From Haematococcus lacustris (taxonomy: Eukaryota > Chlorophyta > Chlorophyceae > Chlamydomonadales > Haematococcaceae): 64,000 nucleotides of DNA. Positions within the stretch are counted from its first letter, which is position 1, and each line of letters begins with the position of its first letter. Of this stretch, positions 51,765 through 63,405 are shown piece by piece. The notes under the pieces are model-generated. The model searched no databases, was not told the DNA's origin, and worked only from the letters and a program-made list of their open reading frames with translations. The translations under genes were made by a program, and so were the position numbers. The DNA lies in the NCBI GenBank assembly GCA_030144725.1, contig JASKMD010000020.1:558001-622000 (forward strand), given 5' to 3'.

Positions 51765-54700
51765 CTACTGTCCCTTGCGGCCCAGCAGCTGATGGTGGGC
51801 TGCCGGCACCAACAAGGACAGGCCCCACAGGCCCGCCACCACAGCAGCACAGGCCGTCCAGGTGGTGGACCAGCCTAGGTGGGCGTCTAGCATCAGGCCC
51901 CCAATCAAGCCGCCAGCACCACAGCCCAGGCCCCCCATCACTGCAGAGCTCAACCCCTGGGGTGCAGCAGCAGCGAGAACAGCCACAGCAGCAGCAGCAG
52001 CAGGCCCCACCCATTATGACTTGGTGGGAAGCAAGGGCAGTGTGGCAGAATCGTGTGGCAAGTGGGGCTCAGGGAGCTGACAGTCAGTGCAGTGGCAGAC
52101 GTATCTGGCGAACATGTCCGGGGCGAGAGATGTGGGGTATGATATAGACCCATATAGCCCCCTCGTGTCAGGGCCTGAAGTGGCGCGTTCAGGGGCCTTG
52201 CATCTCTCGTAGGCCCCCCTCGTCTAGGGGGGTTATAGGCCCTGTAGCCCCCACGCTCAAGGGCGGGGAGTGCCGACCATAACTCACCTTGGGCATTGGC
52301 ACCCAGCGCCAGCAACCTCACCTTAGCCGTCAGCATGCACTAGACATCAGGGCCCACTACGCGGCTAGGCCTTGGGCCTTCCAAGTCCAGGTGCAGGTCA
52401 TGCAGCAAGGCTCGTGGTGCAAGGCATGCAGGCAAGGCTGCCCCTCCTGACCTGCATGGTGGCCGTCAGCCCTGAGGGAGCCAGGCGCTTGCTCTGCACC
52501 GTCACCGCTGAACAGGCTATGGCCAGGGTCAGACCCTGCAATGGCAGCATGCACAGCACGGCACAGCACACATGGCAAGCAAGTGGTGGGTCTGGGACTT
52601 GGGTGCGAGGGTGAGGCATGGGGGTGGCTTTTCCCTAGACACATGCACACACACACACACCCTGCAGCCAAGCCCTGTAGCCAAGCCCTGTGGTACTGCA
52701 CGCTGTGAGCTGTGCGGGTCTGGCATCACATCTGGCATCTGCCAATGAATCCATAGACCTGTCCTAATCAACGCCACTAATGTCACGAGACACCTCTGCA
52801 CGTCTTTCACGTTTTCACCTAGCTCTGCTCAGTGTGTCAACCAAGACACCCCTCCCATGACACCCACTCCACCAACAACTCTCGCCACTACTACATCGGC
52901 CAGCCGCTACATCAGCATACATTGCATGCGTGCCAGCACAGCAATTGTAAAGCAGTCTCGCCCTCTGTGGCCAAGCACTCAAATGCTGATGGGCTGGTGG
53001 TGTTGCATGGCTGATGTGCATGGCTCATCGGCATCAGCAGTGGCAGCCGCCAGAAGCGAGGCTGGGTTGAGGGGATGGGGAGGGATGAGAGATGAGGGAT
53101 GAGGTGTGAGCCACACCTGAAGATGGCTGCGCCCAGCTGATGGTGGCTGTGTGACTTGTCCGTGTAGCACATGTGGGTTAGGGGAGAGGTAGGGGGACCC
53201 ACCTGCAGCAGCTCGATGGGGAGCAGGGCCCAAGCCGAGGCTTCAGGCAGCAGTGGCACCGCGCCATACAGCACCAGCCGCACCACCTGCAATGACCAGG
53301 GCATGGCTTTGCTGCTCTATGTCTTCACCATGGACCAAAGACAGCTGGCATCCATAACAGACATCCAGCCACGGGTGGCTCAAGGCTGGTAACGCTGCTC
53401 GCCACCCATCTGACCGCATGTTGCTTGGCACTGCCGACTGCCCTGCCGACTGCCCTGTCAGCTACCCTGCCGGCTACCCTGCCAACTGCCCTGCCTGCTG
53501 CCCGCCAACTGCCCTGCCAACTGCCGAGCTAGCCGCCACCCACCATCGCCCCAAGGGCCAGATTCATCATGGCTGCTGGGTCCATCACCGCCATGACCCG
53601 GTCCTGCAGGTAGAAGATGGGAGTCTCGGATGCACAGTCTGTGCTGCAGCAGCACAAGGCAGCAGGCAGGGAGAGAAGATGGGGCGTGGCAGCAGTGCCA
53701 AGCTGTCATTCGCATCATCATTACGTGGCTTTTTTCTATTGTCAGCGTGCTGCTGCTGCAACAAATATCTACAGCTATACTCGCATGTGACAGTGCCAGG
53801 TGGTGGTGCGATGTGGTGGCAACAGGCTGTGCGGTATGATGTGCAATCGTGTTTGACAGCAGCAGCATGAGTGCAGCAGCACAATGCAGCAACGGCAGTG
53901 CGACAGCGCAGCTGCAGTGCTACAGTTCAGCAGCACCAGTGCAGCAGCAGCAGCAGCAAGAGCAGCAGCAGTTCAGCAGGCTGTGTGGTGCACAATCTTC
54001 GTGAAACTGCAGCAGGAGCAGCAGGAGTAGCATTGCAGCAGGAGCAGCGGCGGCATTGCAGCAGCAGCAACAGGAGCAGCGGGAGCAGCGGCGGCATTGC
54101 AGCAGCAGCAACAGGAACAGCAGTGTAAAGTGTGTCGCAGAAGAGATGTGACAGCAGGTCAGGAAGGGGTCTCACAACAGCAGCATTCCCATCAGCGCAG
54201 TACTGGCGTCCAGCTCCCGGGCGTAGAGGAACAGGTACGTGCCGATCAGCCCAGCTCCCAGGCCGCTGGCCAGGCATTGCAGCAGCAGCTGCCAGACCTG
54301 CGCACTGCCCAGCAGCTGGCCCATCCCCTCTGCAAAGCCCACGCTGGCGCTGCTGCCCTCAGGGCCTGCTGCACGGCTTGCCTCATCAGGCAACACTGCT
54401 GCACTGCTTGCCTCGTCAGGCAACGAGCCTGGCTGCCTGGGGGACAGGGCGACAGCCTGAGCCTCCTTAGCTGCAGGGCGGCGCCTGGTCACGCCCAATG
54501 TCACTTTTCCTGCTGCTCCTTCCTTCACAGCGCCTGCTGCTACCATAGCCTGCTCACCCCTGTCTACTGGGGTTTCAATCAGTGTGTGGGATGTGTGAGA
54601 TATGTTGGATGTGTGAGGTGTAGGCTGGGTGCTGCTGGCTGATGAGCCTGGTGCTGCCCATCCCACTTCTGGCATTGGCAGGGTGGCAGGACCACCACTC

Positions 54701-56721
54701 CCACCCACGCCAGAACCACCACTGCCGCCCCCTGTGCTGCGGCTGGCACCATGCTGAGTGTCTGGCTGACTCAGCATGGCACTGGTGGAGCAGCCCTGCA
54801 GCTGGTGTGTGGCTTCCAGCCTCGGCAAGGGGCTTGAGGGAGGCTGGTTGACTTCAGCTGGTTGGTTTGGTTTCAGCACCCAAGGTTGTTGTCTGTCATT
54901 CAAGGCAGTGTGTGAGGCAGCTGGTAGGCGTGTGGTGGTGGGCGGGGCCAGAGCTCCGATGGTAAGGGTGGCAGGGATGGCTAGGAGGGCAAAGCCGGTG
55001 AAGCCTGCGGCCATGCCGTGACGCTCTACCAGCCAACCTGCCAAGGGGGCCAGGCCGCCCCAGGCCATGGAGCCCCACACCCTCTGACGGCCCCAGTCCG
55101 ACTCCTACAGCAGCATCAGCAGTGGCAGCAGCAGCCTCAGCAGCAGCAGCGATATGATGGCGGCAGCAGCTTTACTATGATGTTGGCGACACCACTTGCA
55201 TCGCGACAGCAGCTACCATTGTCAGCAGTTCGCTGCAGTGATGGCTTCTCTGCGTCATGCTGCTCACCTGCTTGCACCGCTGCATGATCATGGCGTCTGC
55301 CATGGGGCCCACCGGAGCCAACAGCAGGTCAGCGGCCAGCAGCAGTACGGCCACCTGGGAGGTACGGCAGGCTGTGCAGTCTTGATGTGCAGTTAGACAC
55401 TGGAGTAGTGCTAGTCATCACACTGAGGACCATTACCAAGACTGGACACAGCGGCCTGTTGCAAACCTGTCTGCCTAGAGCTGCTATTCCAGCCACTCGT
55501 TTCATGAGGTAAGCGTGAGGTTGATGTGTCAAAGCAGTAGGTGGGCTGGGTAGTGGCCGGGGTGCTGCTAGCACGCCGCATGTTGCTTGAGCCAGACAGG
55601 CATCCCTGTTTGATGATGCTGGTAGATAGGCACCGCGGGTTCACTCAACTGTGCACCCCTGCCATTGGCTGCACCCATGATACACTCCGACCTGCTGGGC
55701 TGGGCTGGTACAGGCAGGGCAGGTACAAGCAAACTTCCGAGGGCAAAAGACTGAAAGTGAAACTAAAGCAACGTGTGGCTGTGACGTGTGACTAAGGAGG
55801 AGAGAGGTAAGGGGTAGTAGCAAAAGGAGGAGCGTTGCTGTTGGGTTAGGGTTAAAAATGCTGTTGTGCTGTTGTGCTGTCAGGCCAACAATGGGAGGGT
55901 CGGGCAACGGAGGGGCAGTGGATGAGGATCTCACCTGGACGAAACCACCAGGCAGCCCCATCATCAGTCGCATCAGGCAGGACAGCCCAAAGCATACCAG
56001 GAGCATGGCTGCATGGCAGGGCGGCATGTCATTGATAGGATTGAAAGGCGGTGATAGCCAACTGCATCCAATGCGTGGATTGGTGGCAGGAGCAGTGGTA
56101 GGTAGGTTACAATCACATGCACATCAGTTGCACAAGGGATATGATGTGGATGTTGTCATCGGAGGCTTTGGATTGCATTACTGCAGTGGCTGCCAAGTCA
56201 GGGCGGACCACTGCGTACACACACCTCTATGACAACCCCATCGATCGGCAAGGGCAGGGCCAGCCATGGAGCTGACCATGCTCATCCATGGTCTCAGAGC
56301 ACAGAGTAGTCCGACCATCTGCGCATTTGCTCCCAGGTCAGAAAGGTACAATGTCATGTACCTGCAGACCAAGATGTCAAGAAAACATTGGGAGCGATAC
56401 ACAGATGATGAAAGTGTGCGAGTGATGCCCAGTTCAGGGAGGAGGTGGGCGATTCGTGAGTGGAAGGGTGAAACTCACGGAAATAAGAACACGGCCGCCC
56501 CACATGTAGTGGCATAGTAGGCCTGCACAAATATCGGGATGGTCCTGGTTAGTCGGGTCGGACCAAGGTTGAGCATTCATGACTGACAAGCCTGGTCAAC
56601 CCGGTTGACCAGTAATGGAGGCTGCGGAAGACACCTTTGCCAGCAACATGAACGCGTCTTCAGATGAGCGCTGCTCAGCGATACGTGGGAAGTAAAGAAG
56701 TGCTCGGCTCAAACGGTCCAT
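51765..56721 (-). CDS. MFS_1-like membrane transporter
   Basis: Ten exons join in phase: 56721-56635, 56522-56479, 56361-56225, 56008-55935, 55354-55268, 55104-54176, 53643-53544, 53286-53203, 52535-52452 and 51956-51765, giving 605 residues. The start MDRLSRALLYFPRIAEQRSS is the first in-frame ATG. Transmembrane blocks follow the MFS_1-like pattern: LLAKAYYATTCGAAVFLFPY, LYLSDLGANAQMVGLLCALR, ADLLLAPVGPMADAMIMQRC, GRQRVWGSMAWGGLAPLAGW, then TPIFYLQDRVMAVMDPAAMM, ELLQGLTLAIACSAVTVQSK, RLAPSGLTATMQ, GLGCGAGGLIGGLMLD. The DRWG loop after the second pair of helices is typical of the superfamily. A long Ser/Thr-rich cytoplasmic insert in exon 6 (~200 residues) separates the two halves. Substrate unknown. 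Intron 4 carries dispersed repeat R1; intron 7 carries short CCCTGCC tandem repeats. Confidence 0.85.
55429..55508. repeat. Dispersed repeat family R1, copy 2 (MFS intron)
   Basis: Near-identical to 61197-61275 (ACCAAGACTGGACACAGCGG, then CAAACCTGTCTGCCT and CCAGCCACTCGTTTCATG), inside the MFS intron 55355-55934. Confidence 0.8.
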
Positions 56722-57383
56722 CCGGCCGCGGAATGGCTGCATTTCGTTACTACGCTGTAGCATTGCACTGCTATGTAAACTCCTTCTCCACTGCTGCGTC
56801 CCATCAGTGCGCAGTAACCCAACGCGGCGGTTGAGGAACCGGCAGCGCGGGCCATAGCGTTGTAGCTGTAGGGAGAGCGCCAGCTTGACTTTGTAAGGTT
56901 GTAAGGTAACGAGGGGGGGTTAGCAAGGGGGGGAGCACAACTCCGGCTCACTAGCTCGAGTAATTAGGCAGCTGCGTGGTGTGGTGCGGGTAGCAATGCA
57001 GGTAGCGATGCGTTGGTCTTAAGAAGGGACAGGGGCAGAGCTGAGGGCAGAGCTGAGGGAAAAATGATTGCGTTATAAATGTGTATTGTACACTTTCTCT
57101 AACATGCGCCTAGGGCAGCCACTTCGCTGTCGGCCAGATGGTTAGCTGCCCGCGATAGCTGCGTTAATGACTGACACCACCCAACCTGCTTTGAGGCGCA
57201 GCCTTGTGTCTGTGGCTCCTGTTTTGGTGCACCACGGTGGGAGATGCTGATGCTCCCTAGACCCTGGCCCTGGCCCACTTTCCCACCCCATTAGGAGGGC
57301 CCATTAGCAACAGCACCAGAACAGCAGAGCAGCCATGGTGCAGGGGTAGTTTGGCCGTCGTTAAGGAGCTGTCAGCCGCTTGG
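56722..57383. other. Upstream region of the MFS gene and spacer
   Basis: Presumed MFS promoter and 5' UTR at the left edge. No other gene or repeat family recognised. Confidence 0.35.
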
Positions 57384-57429
57384 CTGATTTGCACCACTTT
57401 GCAATACTTAACTAAGTGGTGCAAATCAG
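57384..57429. repeat. Perfect 16-bp inverted repeat at the 3' edge of Fanzor J
   Basis: CTGATTTGCACCACTT and AAGTGGTGCAAATCAG with a 14-nt spacer, immediately next to the element end. A diverged half (CTGATTTGTACCACTT) sits next to copy K at about 60199-60214, so both copies landed in, or were duplicated with, related flanking DNA. Confidence 0.85.
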
Positions 57430-58440
57430 GCCAACAAAACTCATTCAACAAGGAACAACATGTTGGGCTGTGGGTAATCTCACTCAGCTACTACAAACCA
57501 GTTGTGGTAGCCTCGATCGCACCCTAGATGGACACAAACCCCAAGTCGATGGCACGTTCCTGGGGCAAACCCCCTGACCACTGGGCACCTCATCAAAACT
57601 AACAGCTTTACGCTTATATGGCTAACAGCCTGTGCAAACTACTAGGGCCTACGCATTGTTGCGGGCCCGACCATCAATGCCCCGCCGGTACTCTGCAGCC
57701 CGGTGCAGCCTCTGCCTGACCTTGGGCAGCCGGTCATTGACCAGCTTGTAGCGCTGCTGGTACTCCTTGCCAACGGGGGGCAGGGCCCTCAGGTCAGTCC
57801 AGCTGCACAGCTCCAAGGGGCGCTGCTTGCTCTCCCCAATGCGTTGGAAGTTCAGGCAGGGGTTGGTGTCCCGGTCCAGCCACCTGCCCCATGGGGGGGC
57901 CTGGGGTGGTGGCACTGGGCCAGGTAGGGGCTGGGCAGGGGGCTGGTCCTGGGCAGGGGGAGGTGGAGGTGGTGGCTCCTGGGCTGGGGCAGGGGGGTCC
58001 TGAGCAAGGGGGGCTGGGGGAGGGGGAGGGGGAGGGGGGTTGGGCGGCACCTCATGGCACCATTTCAGGCCCCGCACACACTTAGCGTGACGCACGCTCC
58101 AGGCTGGGCGCAACAGCCGGTGGTTGACCTGGCCTGCTGGGGGTACCCAGTCTGCGGGCCTAGGGCGGTCATCTGGCAGGTGCAGCTCACAAGGCTGGCG
58201 GGCATGCACAGAGGAGCTGACACGGGTGGTGCGGAACTCATCCACGATCACAAGCCTGTCAAGCCTGGGATCCGTGCTGGGCCTGCTGGGCTGCTCCACC
58301 ACCTTGCGAAACCCCGCCCGCACCGCCCCTGCCTTCCACCCACCCTGGCTGAAGTTGCCCGCTCCCAGGAACACCGCCACTCCCCTCTCCTGGTGGTAGT
58401 GTTGGCGTGACACCCACTTCATCCCATTCACCACCTGCAG
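57430..58440 (-). pseudogene. Fanzor copy J, C-terminal exon plus 3' region
   Basis: One long exon begins at a good acceptor (CCTGCAG|GTGGTGAATGGGATG, about 58434) and runs to a stop at 57649. It encodes QHYHQERGVAVFLGAGNFSQ, then RKVVEQPSRPSTDPRLDRLV, RuvC-II IVDEFRTTRVSSSV, HRLLRPAWSVRHAKCVRGLK (zinc-finger side), a Pro-rich insert, and RuvC-III WLDRDTNPCLNFQRIGESKQ. It is nearly identical to the end of copy H but keeps the segment H has lost. The conserved 3' region follows (57648-57430). Exons carrying the N-terminus and RuvC-I are missing: directly upstream of the acceptor is the AGGTC satellite. So this copy is 5'-truncated or was interrupted by satellite growth in its intron. Confidence 0.8.
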
Positions 58441-58466
58441 GTCAGGGTCAGGCTCAGGCTCAGGCT

Positions 58467-60177
58467 CGGTCAGGTCAGGTCAGGTCAGGTCAGGTCAGGT
58501 CAGGTCAGGTCAGGTCAGGTCAGGTCAGGTCAGGTCAGGTCAGGTCAGGTCAGGTCAGGTCAGGTCAGGTCAGGTCAGGTCAGGTCAGGTCAGGTCAGGT
58601 CAGGTCAGGTCAGGTCAGGTCAGGTCAGGTCAGGTCAGGTCAGGTCAGGTCAGGTCAGGTCAGGTCAGGTCAGGTCAGGTCAGGTCAGGTCAGGTCAGGT
58701 CAGGTCAGGTCAGGTCAGGTCAGGTCAGGTCAGGTCAGGTCAGGTCAGGTCAGGTCAGGTCAGGTCAGGTCAGGTCAGGTCAGGTCAGGTCAGGTCAGGT
58801 CAGGTCAGGTCAGGTCAGGTCAGGTCAGGTCAGGTCAGGTCAGGTCAGGTCAGGTCAGGTCAGGTCAGGTCAGGTCAGGTCAGGTCAGGTCAGGTCAGGT
58901 CAGGTCAGGTCAGGTCAGGTCAGGTCAGGTCAGGTCAGGTCAGGTCAGGTCAGGTCAGGTCAGGTCAGGTCAGGTCAGGTCAGGTCAGGTCAGGTCAGGT
59001 CAGGTCAGGTCAGGTCAGGTCAGGTCAGGTCAGGTCAGGTCAGGTCAGGTCAGGTCAGGTCAGGTCAGGTCAGGTCAGGTCAGGTCAGGTCAGGTCAGGT
59101 CAGGTCAGGTCAGGTCAGGTCAGGTCAGGTCAGGTCAGGTCAGGTCAGGTCAGGTCAGGTCAGGTCAGGTCAGGTCAGGTCAGGTCAGGTCAGGTCAGGT
59201 CAGGTCAGGTCAGGTCAGGTCAGGTCAGGTCAGGTCAGGTCAGGTCAGGTCAGGTCAGGTCAGGTCAGGTCAGGTCAGGTCAGGTCAGGTCAGGTCAGGT
59301 CAGGTCAGGTCAGGTCAGGTCAGGTCAGGTCAGGTCAGGTCAGGTCAGGTCAGGTCAGGTCAGGTCAGGTCAGGTCAGGTCAGGTCAGGTCAGGTCAGGT
59401 CAGGTCAGGTCAGGTCAGGTCAGGTCAGGTCAGGTCAGGTCAGGTCAGGTCAGGTCAGGTCAGGTCAGGTCAGGTCAGGTCAGGTCAGGTCAGGTCAGGT
59501 CAGGTCAGGTCAGGTCAGGTCAGGTCAGGTCAGGTCAGGTCAGGTCAGGTCAGGTCAGGTCAGGTCAGGTCAGGTCAGGTCAGGTCAGGTCAGGTCAGGT
59601 CAGGTCAGGTCAGGTCAGGTCAGGTCAGGTCAGGTCAGGTCAGGTCAGGTCAGGTCAGGTCAGGTCAGGTCAGGTCAGGTCAGGTCAGGTCAGGTCAGGT
59701 CAGGTCAGGTCAGGTCAGGTCAGGTCAGGTCAGGTCAGGTCAGGTCAGGTCAGGTCAGGTCAGGTCAGGTCAGGTCAGGTCAGGTCAGGTCAGGTCAGGT
59801 CAGGTCAGGTCAGGTCAGGTCAGGTCAGGTCAGGTCAGGTCAGGTCAGGTCAGGTCAGGTCAGGTCAGGTCAGGTCAGGTCAGGTCAGGTCAGGTCAGGT
59901 CAGGTCAGGTCAGGTCAGGTCAGGTCAGGTCAGGTCAGGTCAGGTCAGGTCAGGTCAGGTCAGGTCAGGTCAGGTCAGGTCAGGTCAGGTCAGGTCAGGT
60001 CAGGTCAGGTCAGGTCAGGTCAGGTCAGGTCAGGTCAGGTCAGGTCAGGTCAGGTCAGGTCAGGTCAGGTCAGGTCAGGTCAGGTCAGGTCAGGTCAGGT
60101 CAGGTCAGGTCAGGTCAGGTCAGGTCAGGTCAGGTCAGGTCAGGTCAGGTCAGGTCAGGTCAGGTCAGGTCAGGTCA
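58467..60177. repeat. (CAGGT)n satellite, about 342 units
   Basis: About 1.7 kb of essentially perfect 5-bp units between Fanzor copies J and K. Five does not divide evenly into codons, so a 15-bp SGQVR-type frame repeats without a stop and produces a 593-residue artefact. On the minus strand (ACCTG)n supplies the pyrimidine-rich sequence before the acceptor of the copy J exon. Confidence 0.98.
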
Positions 60178-60234
60178 TACCTTCTTAGGCCGCTTGGCTG
60201 ATTTGTACCACTTAGTTGCAATTGGCCCTCATCT

Positions 60235-60858
60235 GGCCAACAAAACTCATTCAACAAGGAACAACATGTTGGGCTGTGGGTAATCTCACTCCGCTACAAT
60301 CATATTGAAGCATCCTCGGTCGCACCCTTGATGACCACAACCCCCACACCGATGGCACGTTCCAGGGGCAAACCCCCTGACCACTGGGCACCTCATCAAA
60401 ACTAACAGCTTGAATGCTTGTAAGGCTAACAGCCTGTGCAAACTACTAGGGCCTACGCATTGTTGCGGGCCCGACCATCAATGCCCCGCCGGTACTCTGC
60501 AGCCCGGTGCAGCCTCTGCCTGACCTTGGGCAGCCGGTCATTGACCAGCTTGTAGCGCTGCTGGTACTCCTTGCCAACGGGGGGCAGGGCCCTCAGGTCA
60601 GTCCAGCTGCACAGCTCCAAGGGGCGCTGCTTGCTCTCCCCAATGCGTTGGAAGTTCAGGCAGGGGTTGGTGTCCCGGTCCAGCCACCTGCCCCATGGGG
60701 GGGCCTGGGGTGGTGGCACTGGGCCAGGTAGGGGCTGGGCAGGGGGCTGGTCCTGGGCAGGGGGAGGTGGAGGTGGTGGCTCCTGGGCTGGGGCAGGGGG
60801 GTCCTGAGCAAGGGGGGCTGGGGGAGGGGGAGGGGGAGGGGGGTTGGGCGGCACCTGG
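60235..60858 (-). pseudogene. Fanzor copy K, 3' fragment
   Basis: Essentially identical to the last ~400 bp of the J exon (Pro-rich insert, RuvC-III WLDRDTNPCLNFQRIG, C-terminal helix, stop at 60453) plus the conserved 3' region (60452-60235). It is cut off upstream within the Pro-rich insert at about 60856. The extra upstream reading (MLVQRAGSHIPAQ) comes from a neighbouring sequence related to the distal 3' region. Non-functional. Confidence 0.85.
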
Positions 60859-60867
60859 GCGGGTATA

Positions 60868-60948
60868 TGGCTACCAGCCCGTTGCACTAGCAAAAACTAG
60901 TGAACTAGCTAGGAGCCCTAGCAAACACTAGTGAACTAGCTAGGAGCC
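60868..60948 (-). repeat. CTAG-rich distal Fanzor 3'-region fragment, tandemly duplicated
   Basis: TATGGCTACCAGCCCGTTGC followed by two copies of an AACTAGTGAACTAGCTAGGAGCC-like segment matches 950-1005. A partial element end without hairpin. Confidence 0.65.
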
Positions 60949-60953
60949 CCCTA

Positions 60954-61056
60954 CAGACGGCATGAATGCAGCGGGGCTGGCAGCACTGGCCCAGCTGCGG
61001 GCCACACGTAAGGGGGAGAGCCCCCAATCAGGCCGCCAGCACCACAGCCCAGGCCC
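60954..61056. other. Mosaic of ICME exon 8 and last MFS exon fragments
   Basis: 60954-61020 is the reverse complement of 19868-19934 (ICME exon 8) with about three mismatches. It is joined directly to 61020-61055, which matches 51898-51933 (last MFS exon) with about one mismatch. Neither piece is translatable as its parent here. Repeat R1 follows at 61069. Confidence 0.8.
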
Positions 61057-61068
61057 TCATCAGCCATG

Positions 61069-61300
61069 ATATAGCCTGGGGCTAGCCACCAGGGCGTTGG
61101 TTGGTACAGCTATGTTGCTGCACCACCCCCCCGGTAGTGTTGCTGGGCTTCTGGCCCTGGAAAGCCCTTGTGGCCTTCAAGGTTCCCTGGCTGGGCCATT
61201 ACCAAGACTGGACACAGCGGCCTGTTGCAAACCTGTCTGCCTGGATTGCAATGCTATCCCAGCCACTCGTTTCATGCCAAACTGGCTAGCATGTATGTTG
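61069..61300. repeat. Dispersed repeat family R1, copy 3
   Basis: The most complete copy: CACCAGGGCGTTGG block, CTGGCCCTGG block and the ACCAAGACTGGACACAGCGG block in the same order as 38996-39380. Confidence 0.75.
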
Positions 61301-62781
61301 AACAGGGTAGTTGTTCTGCTGCTCCAGCCATGGTGCCATATCGCCACACAGATTTGACAGGCACGCACCGAACGGTTCTGTACTTTGTTTATTTCAATTT
61401 GTTATTCCTATCCGAATGTATTTGATAAGCAACCCCTGATTAGTACAGGCCCTGTTCCCAAGTTTTATTTTTCTCATTTGCTCGGATTCTCTGCGGTTGG
61501 GGCAGTTGAGACCAACCGCCTCCGCTCGCCCGGCCTGCGCCTGCCTGCCTGCACTTGCCTGCCTGGCTGAAAGCAGCGAGGACAGTACCTACCCGCACCT
61601 CCAGCAGCGGAGACGCACAGCAGAATGCTTGCTGGTTTCTTGCTGGTTTGCTGGTCTTGCCGCATTGCTTTGCCCGCTTTGCGGAGAATGATAGTCCAGC
61701 TGTCTGACTTGCGAGTCTGACTTGCAGCCTGACTTGCACGGTTGCACCGCAGCTCGCACTTTGCGCACTTGCACTTGCGATGCTTACCAGCATCACCCCC
61801 GCCATTACCCCCGCAGTCTTACTTTTACAGGTGTGCAGGAGAATCGTATGGGGTCAGACCGTATGGGGTCAGCCTTACCAGCCATGGATGCATCACACCC
61901 TTACCTGCCACAACACTTAAACACAACCAGCTGGGCCTGCCCTGTGTCGCGAGGCTGAGGGCTGCCAGGGCCTTGGGCTGCTCCAGCAGCGGGTCCATCC
62001 CCCGAGTGCCAGATTCTCCCAGCACAACCGCCGAACCCCCCAGCATTTCAAATTTGCTAGACCTATTTCTCAATTTTAGAAAAGAGGGTCAGCAAATTCG
62101 AAATGCTCGGCGGTTGGGTCCGACGGTTGGGTTGCCACGGGTCATCCATTTGCGCTGCTGAGACGCCCCCCCAGCATCTACAGGGGTGCAGGAGAATCGT
62201 ATGGGGTCAGACCGCGCATCGCGCCAGCCAGTTTGGCACACGGCCAAAAAGTGCAGCGGTTGAGAGCAAATGGAGCATTTGAATTGCTCAAAACTTGGGA
62301 ACAGGGCCCCAGTGTTGTGAAAATTTCAGATTTTCATTCAGAATTTCAATGAAAATTTTATCTGAAAAATCTGAACGTATTCACTGCAAATCTGAAAGTG
62401 CCGGGTGCTGCCCCCGGGCCTATCCGCGAACGGGCTCGTAATTCAAATTTTCTTTGATTTTCTAGTTCGGTAGTGGTTGCGCCAACCGCCTGCGCCTGCG
62501 CCTGCGCCTTTGCTACTACCAACCCATCTGCCGGGCCCTGCTGGATACTGATAGCAGCGACGATGAGCGCCAGCGGCAGCAAGACGATTCCGACGCTGAC
62601 GCTGACAGGCTTCGAGGGCAGAATGGCGACTTTCTTCTTTACCTGCAGTTGTACGAACTCGAAGGGAGAGCTGAGTGAGTATGGGGGCGCCCGCCATTTC
62701 GCAGGCCCCTTGCCTGCCGCAACCCCGCATCTTGCACACAGTTGCGTGAGGATGACCTTACTCTGCCCTATGTGCCCACAG
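61301..62781. other. Gene-poor stretch with dispersed repeat family R3
   Basis: Repeat R3 (GAGAATCGTATGGGGTCAGA, CGGCCAAAAAG, AGCGGTTG) occurs at 61826-61870 and 62177-62260, and again at 63920-63998 near the window end. An AT-rich tract full of AAATTTCAGATTTTCATT-type motifs lies at 62300-62400. No gene supported. Confidence 0.45.
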
Positions 62782-62840
62782 TGATCATGGCATGCTTTAT
62801 CTTGCACAACATTCCTGAGCAGCGTGCTGAGCCACTTGGT
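62782..62840 (+). pseudogene. Possible PIF/Harbinger transposase C-terminal fragment
   Basis: After an acceptor-like GTGCCCACAG, the frame reads VIMACFILHNIPEQRAE. This resembles the ACCxLHNI signature near the C-terminus of HARBI1/PIF-type (DDE_Tnp_4) transposases. No other part of such a transposase is visible nearby, so this rests on one short motif. Confidence 0.35.
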
Positions 62841-63405
62841 GCCATTCGGTGCCTTGGAGCCACCCCCCTTGCAACGCTTGCAATGCTGACATGAAAGTTA
62901 ACAGACAACCACGATCTCAAGCCATTAAGACAAGCCATAGTCCAAGCCCCTATGAACAGTCACGTTGGGCATCCCTCTACACACAAGCGGAAACAACTAG
63001 CATGCTTCAAGTTGGTTGCAATGTGCTCCAAGCTTCCTTGCATGCTGAGGCTTGCATGCATCCGACACTGACTGCCTTGACACCGCCAGCCGCAGGTGTG
63101 TAGTCGGCCATCCCCAGAGCCAGCTTGACAATGGTTGCCTGTCATGCAAGTACACCTCACAATCACGCAAGTACACATCATTATTACAGGTTGCTTGCCA
63201 GCAGCAGCGCCAGCAGCAGCCCCAGCAGCAGCGCCATCCTCCTCCTCATTGTCCTCATCGTCCCTGCGCATGCAATGGGGTATGCAATGGGGCAGACGCA
63301 AGTAAATGTTGTATGTTAATGGTGCACACACCTGTGTGTATCTACCTCAATGTATGTACCACCTACCTGCTAGTCCTGGCGTTGTCCTTGCTCTGTGGAA
63401 ACTGG

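Noticed and set aside
51950..52336. Frame containing LLALGANAQGELW as an extra MFS exon
   Set aside because: Exons 52535-52452 and 51956-51765 already join in phase to give ATMQGLSSAVMGGLG, the expected MFS order; inserting this frame breaks it.
58467..60177. Telomeric or centromeric satellite
   Set aside because: The 5-mer is unlike the TTTTAGGG/TTTAGGG telomere repeats of green algae, and a single 1.7-kb array gives no evidence for a centromere.
58407..60188. 593-residue open frame of SGQVR repeats
   Set aside because: Pure translation of the AGGTC satellite; no non-repeat coding sequence of substance.
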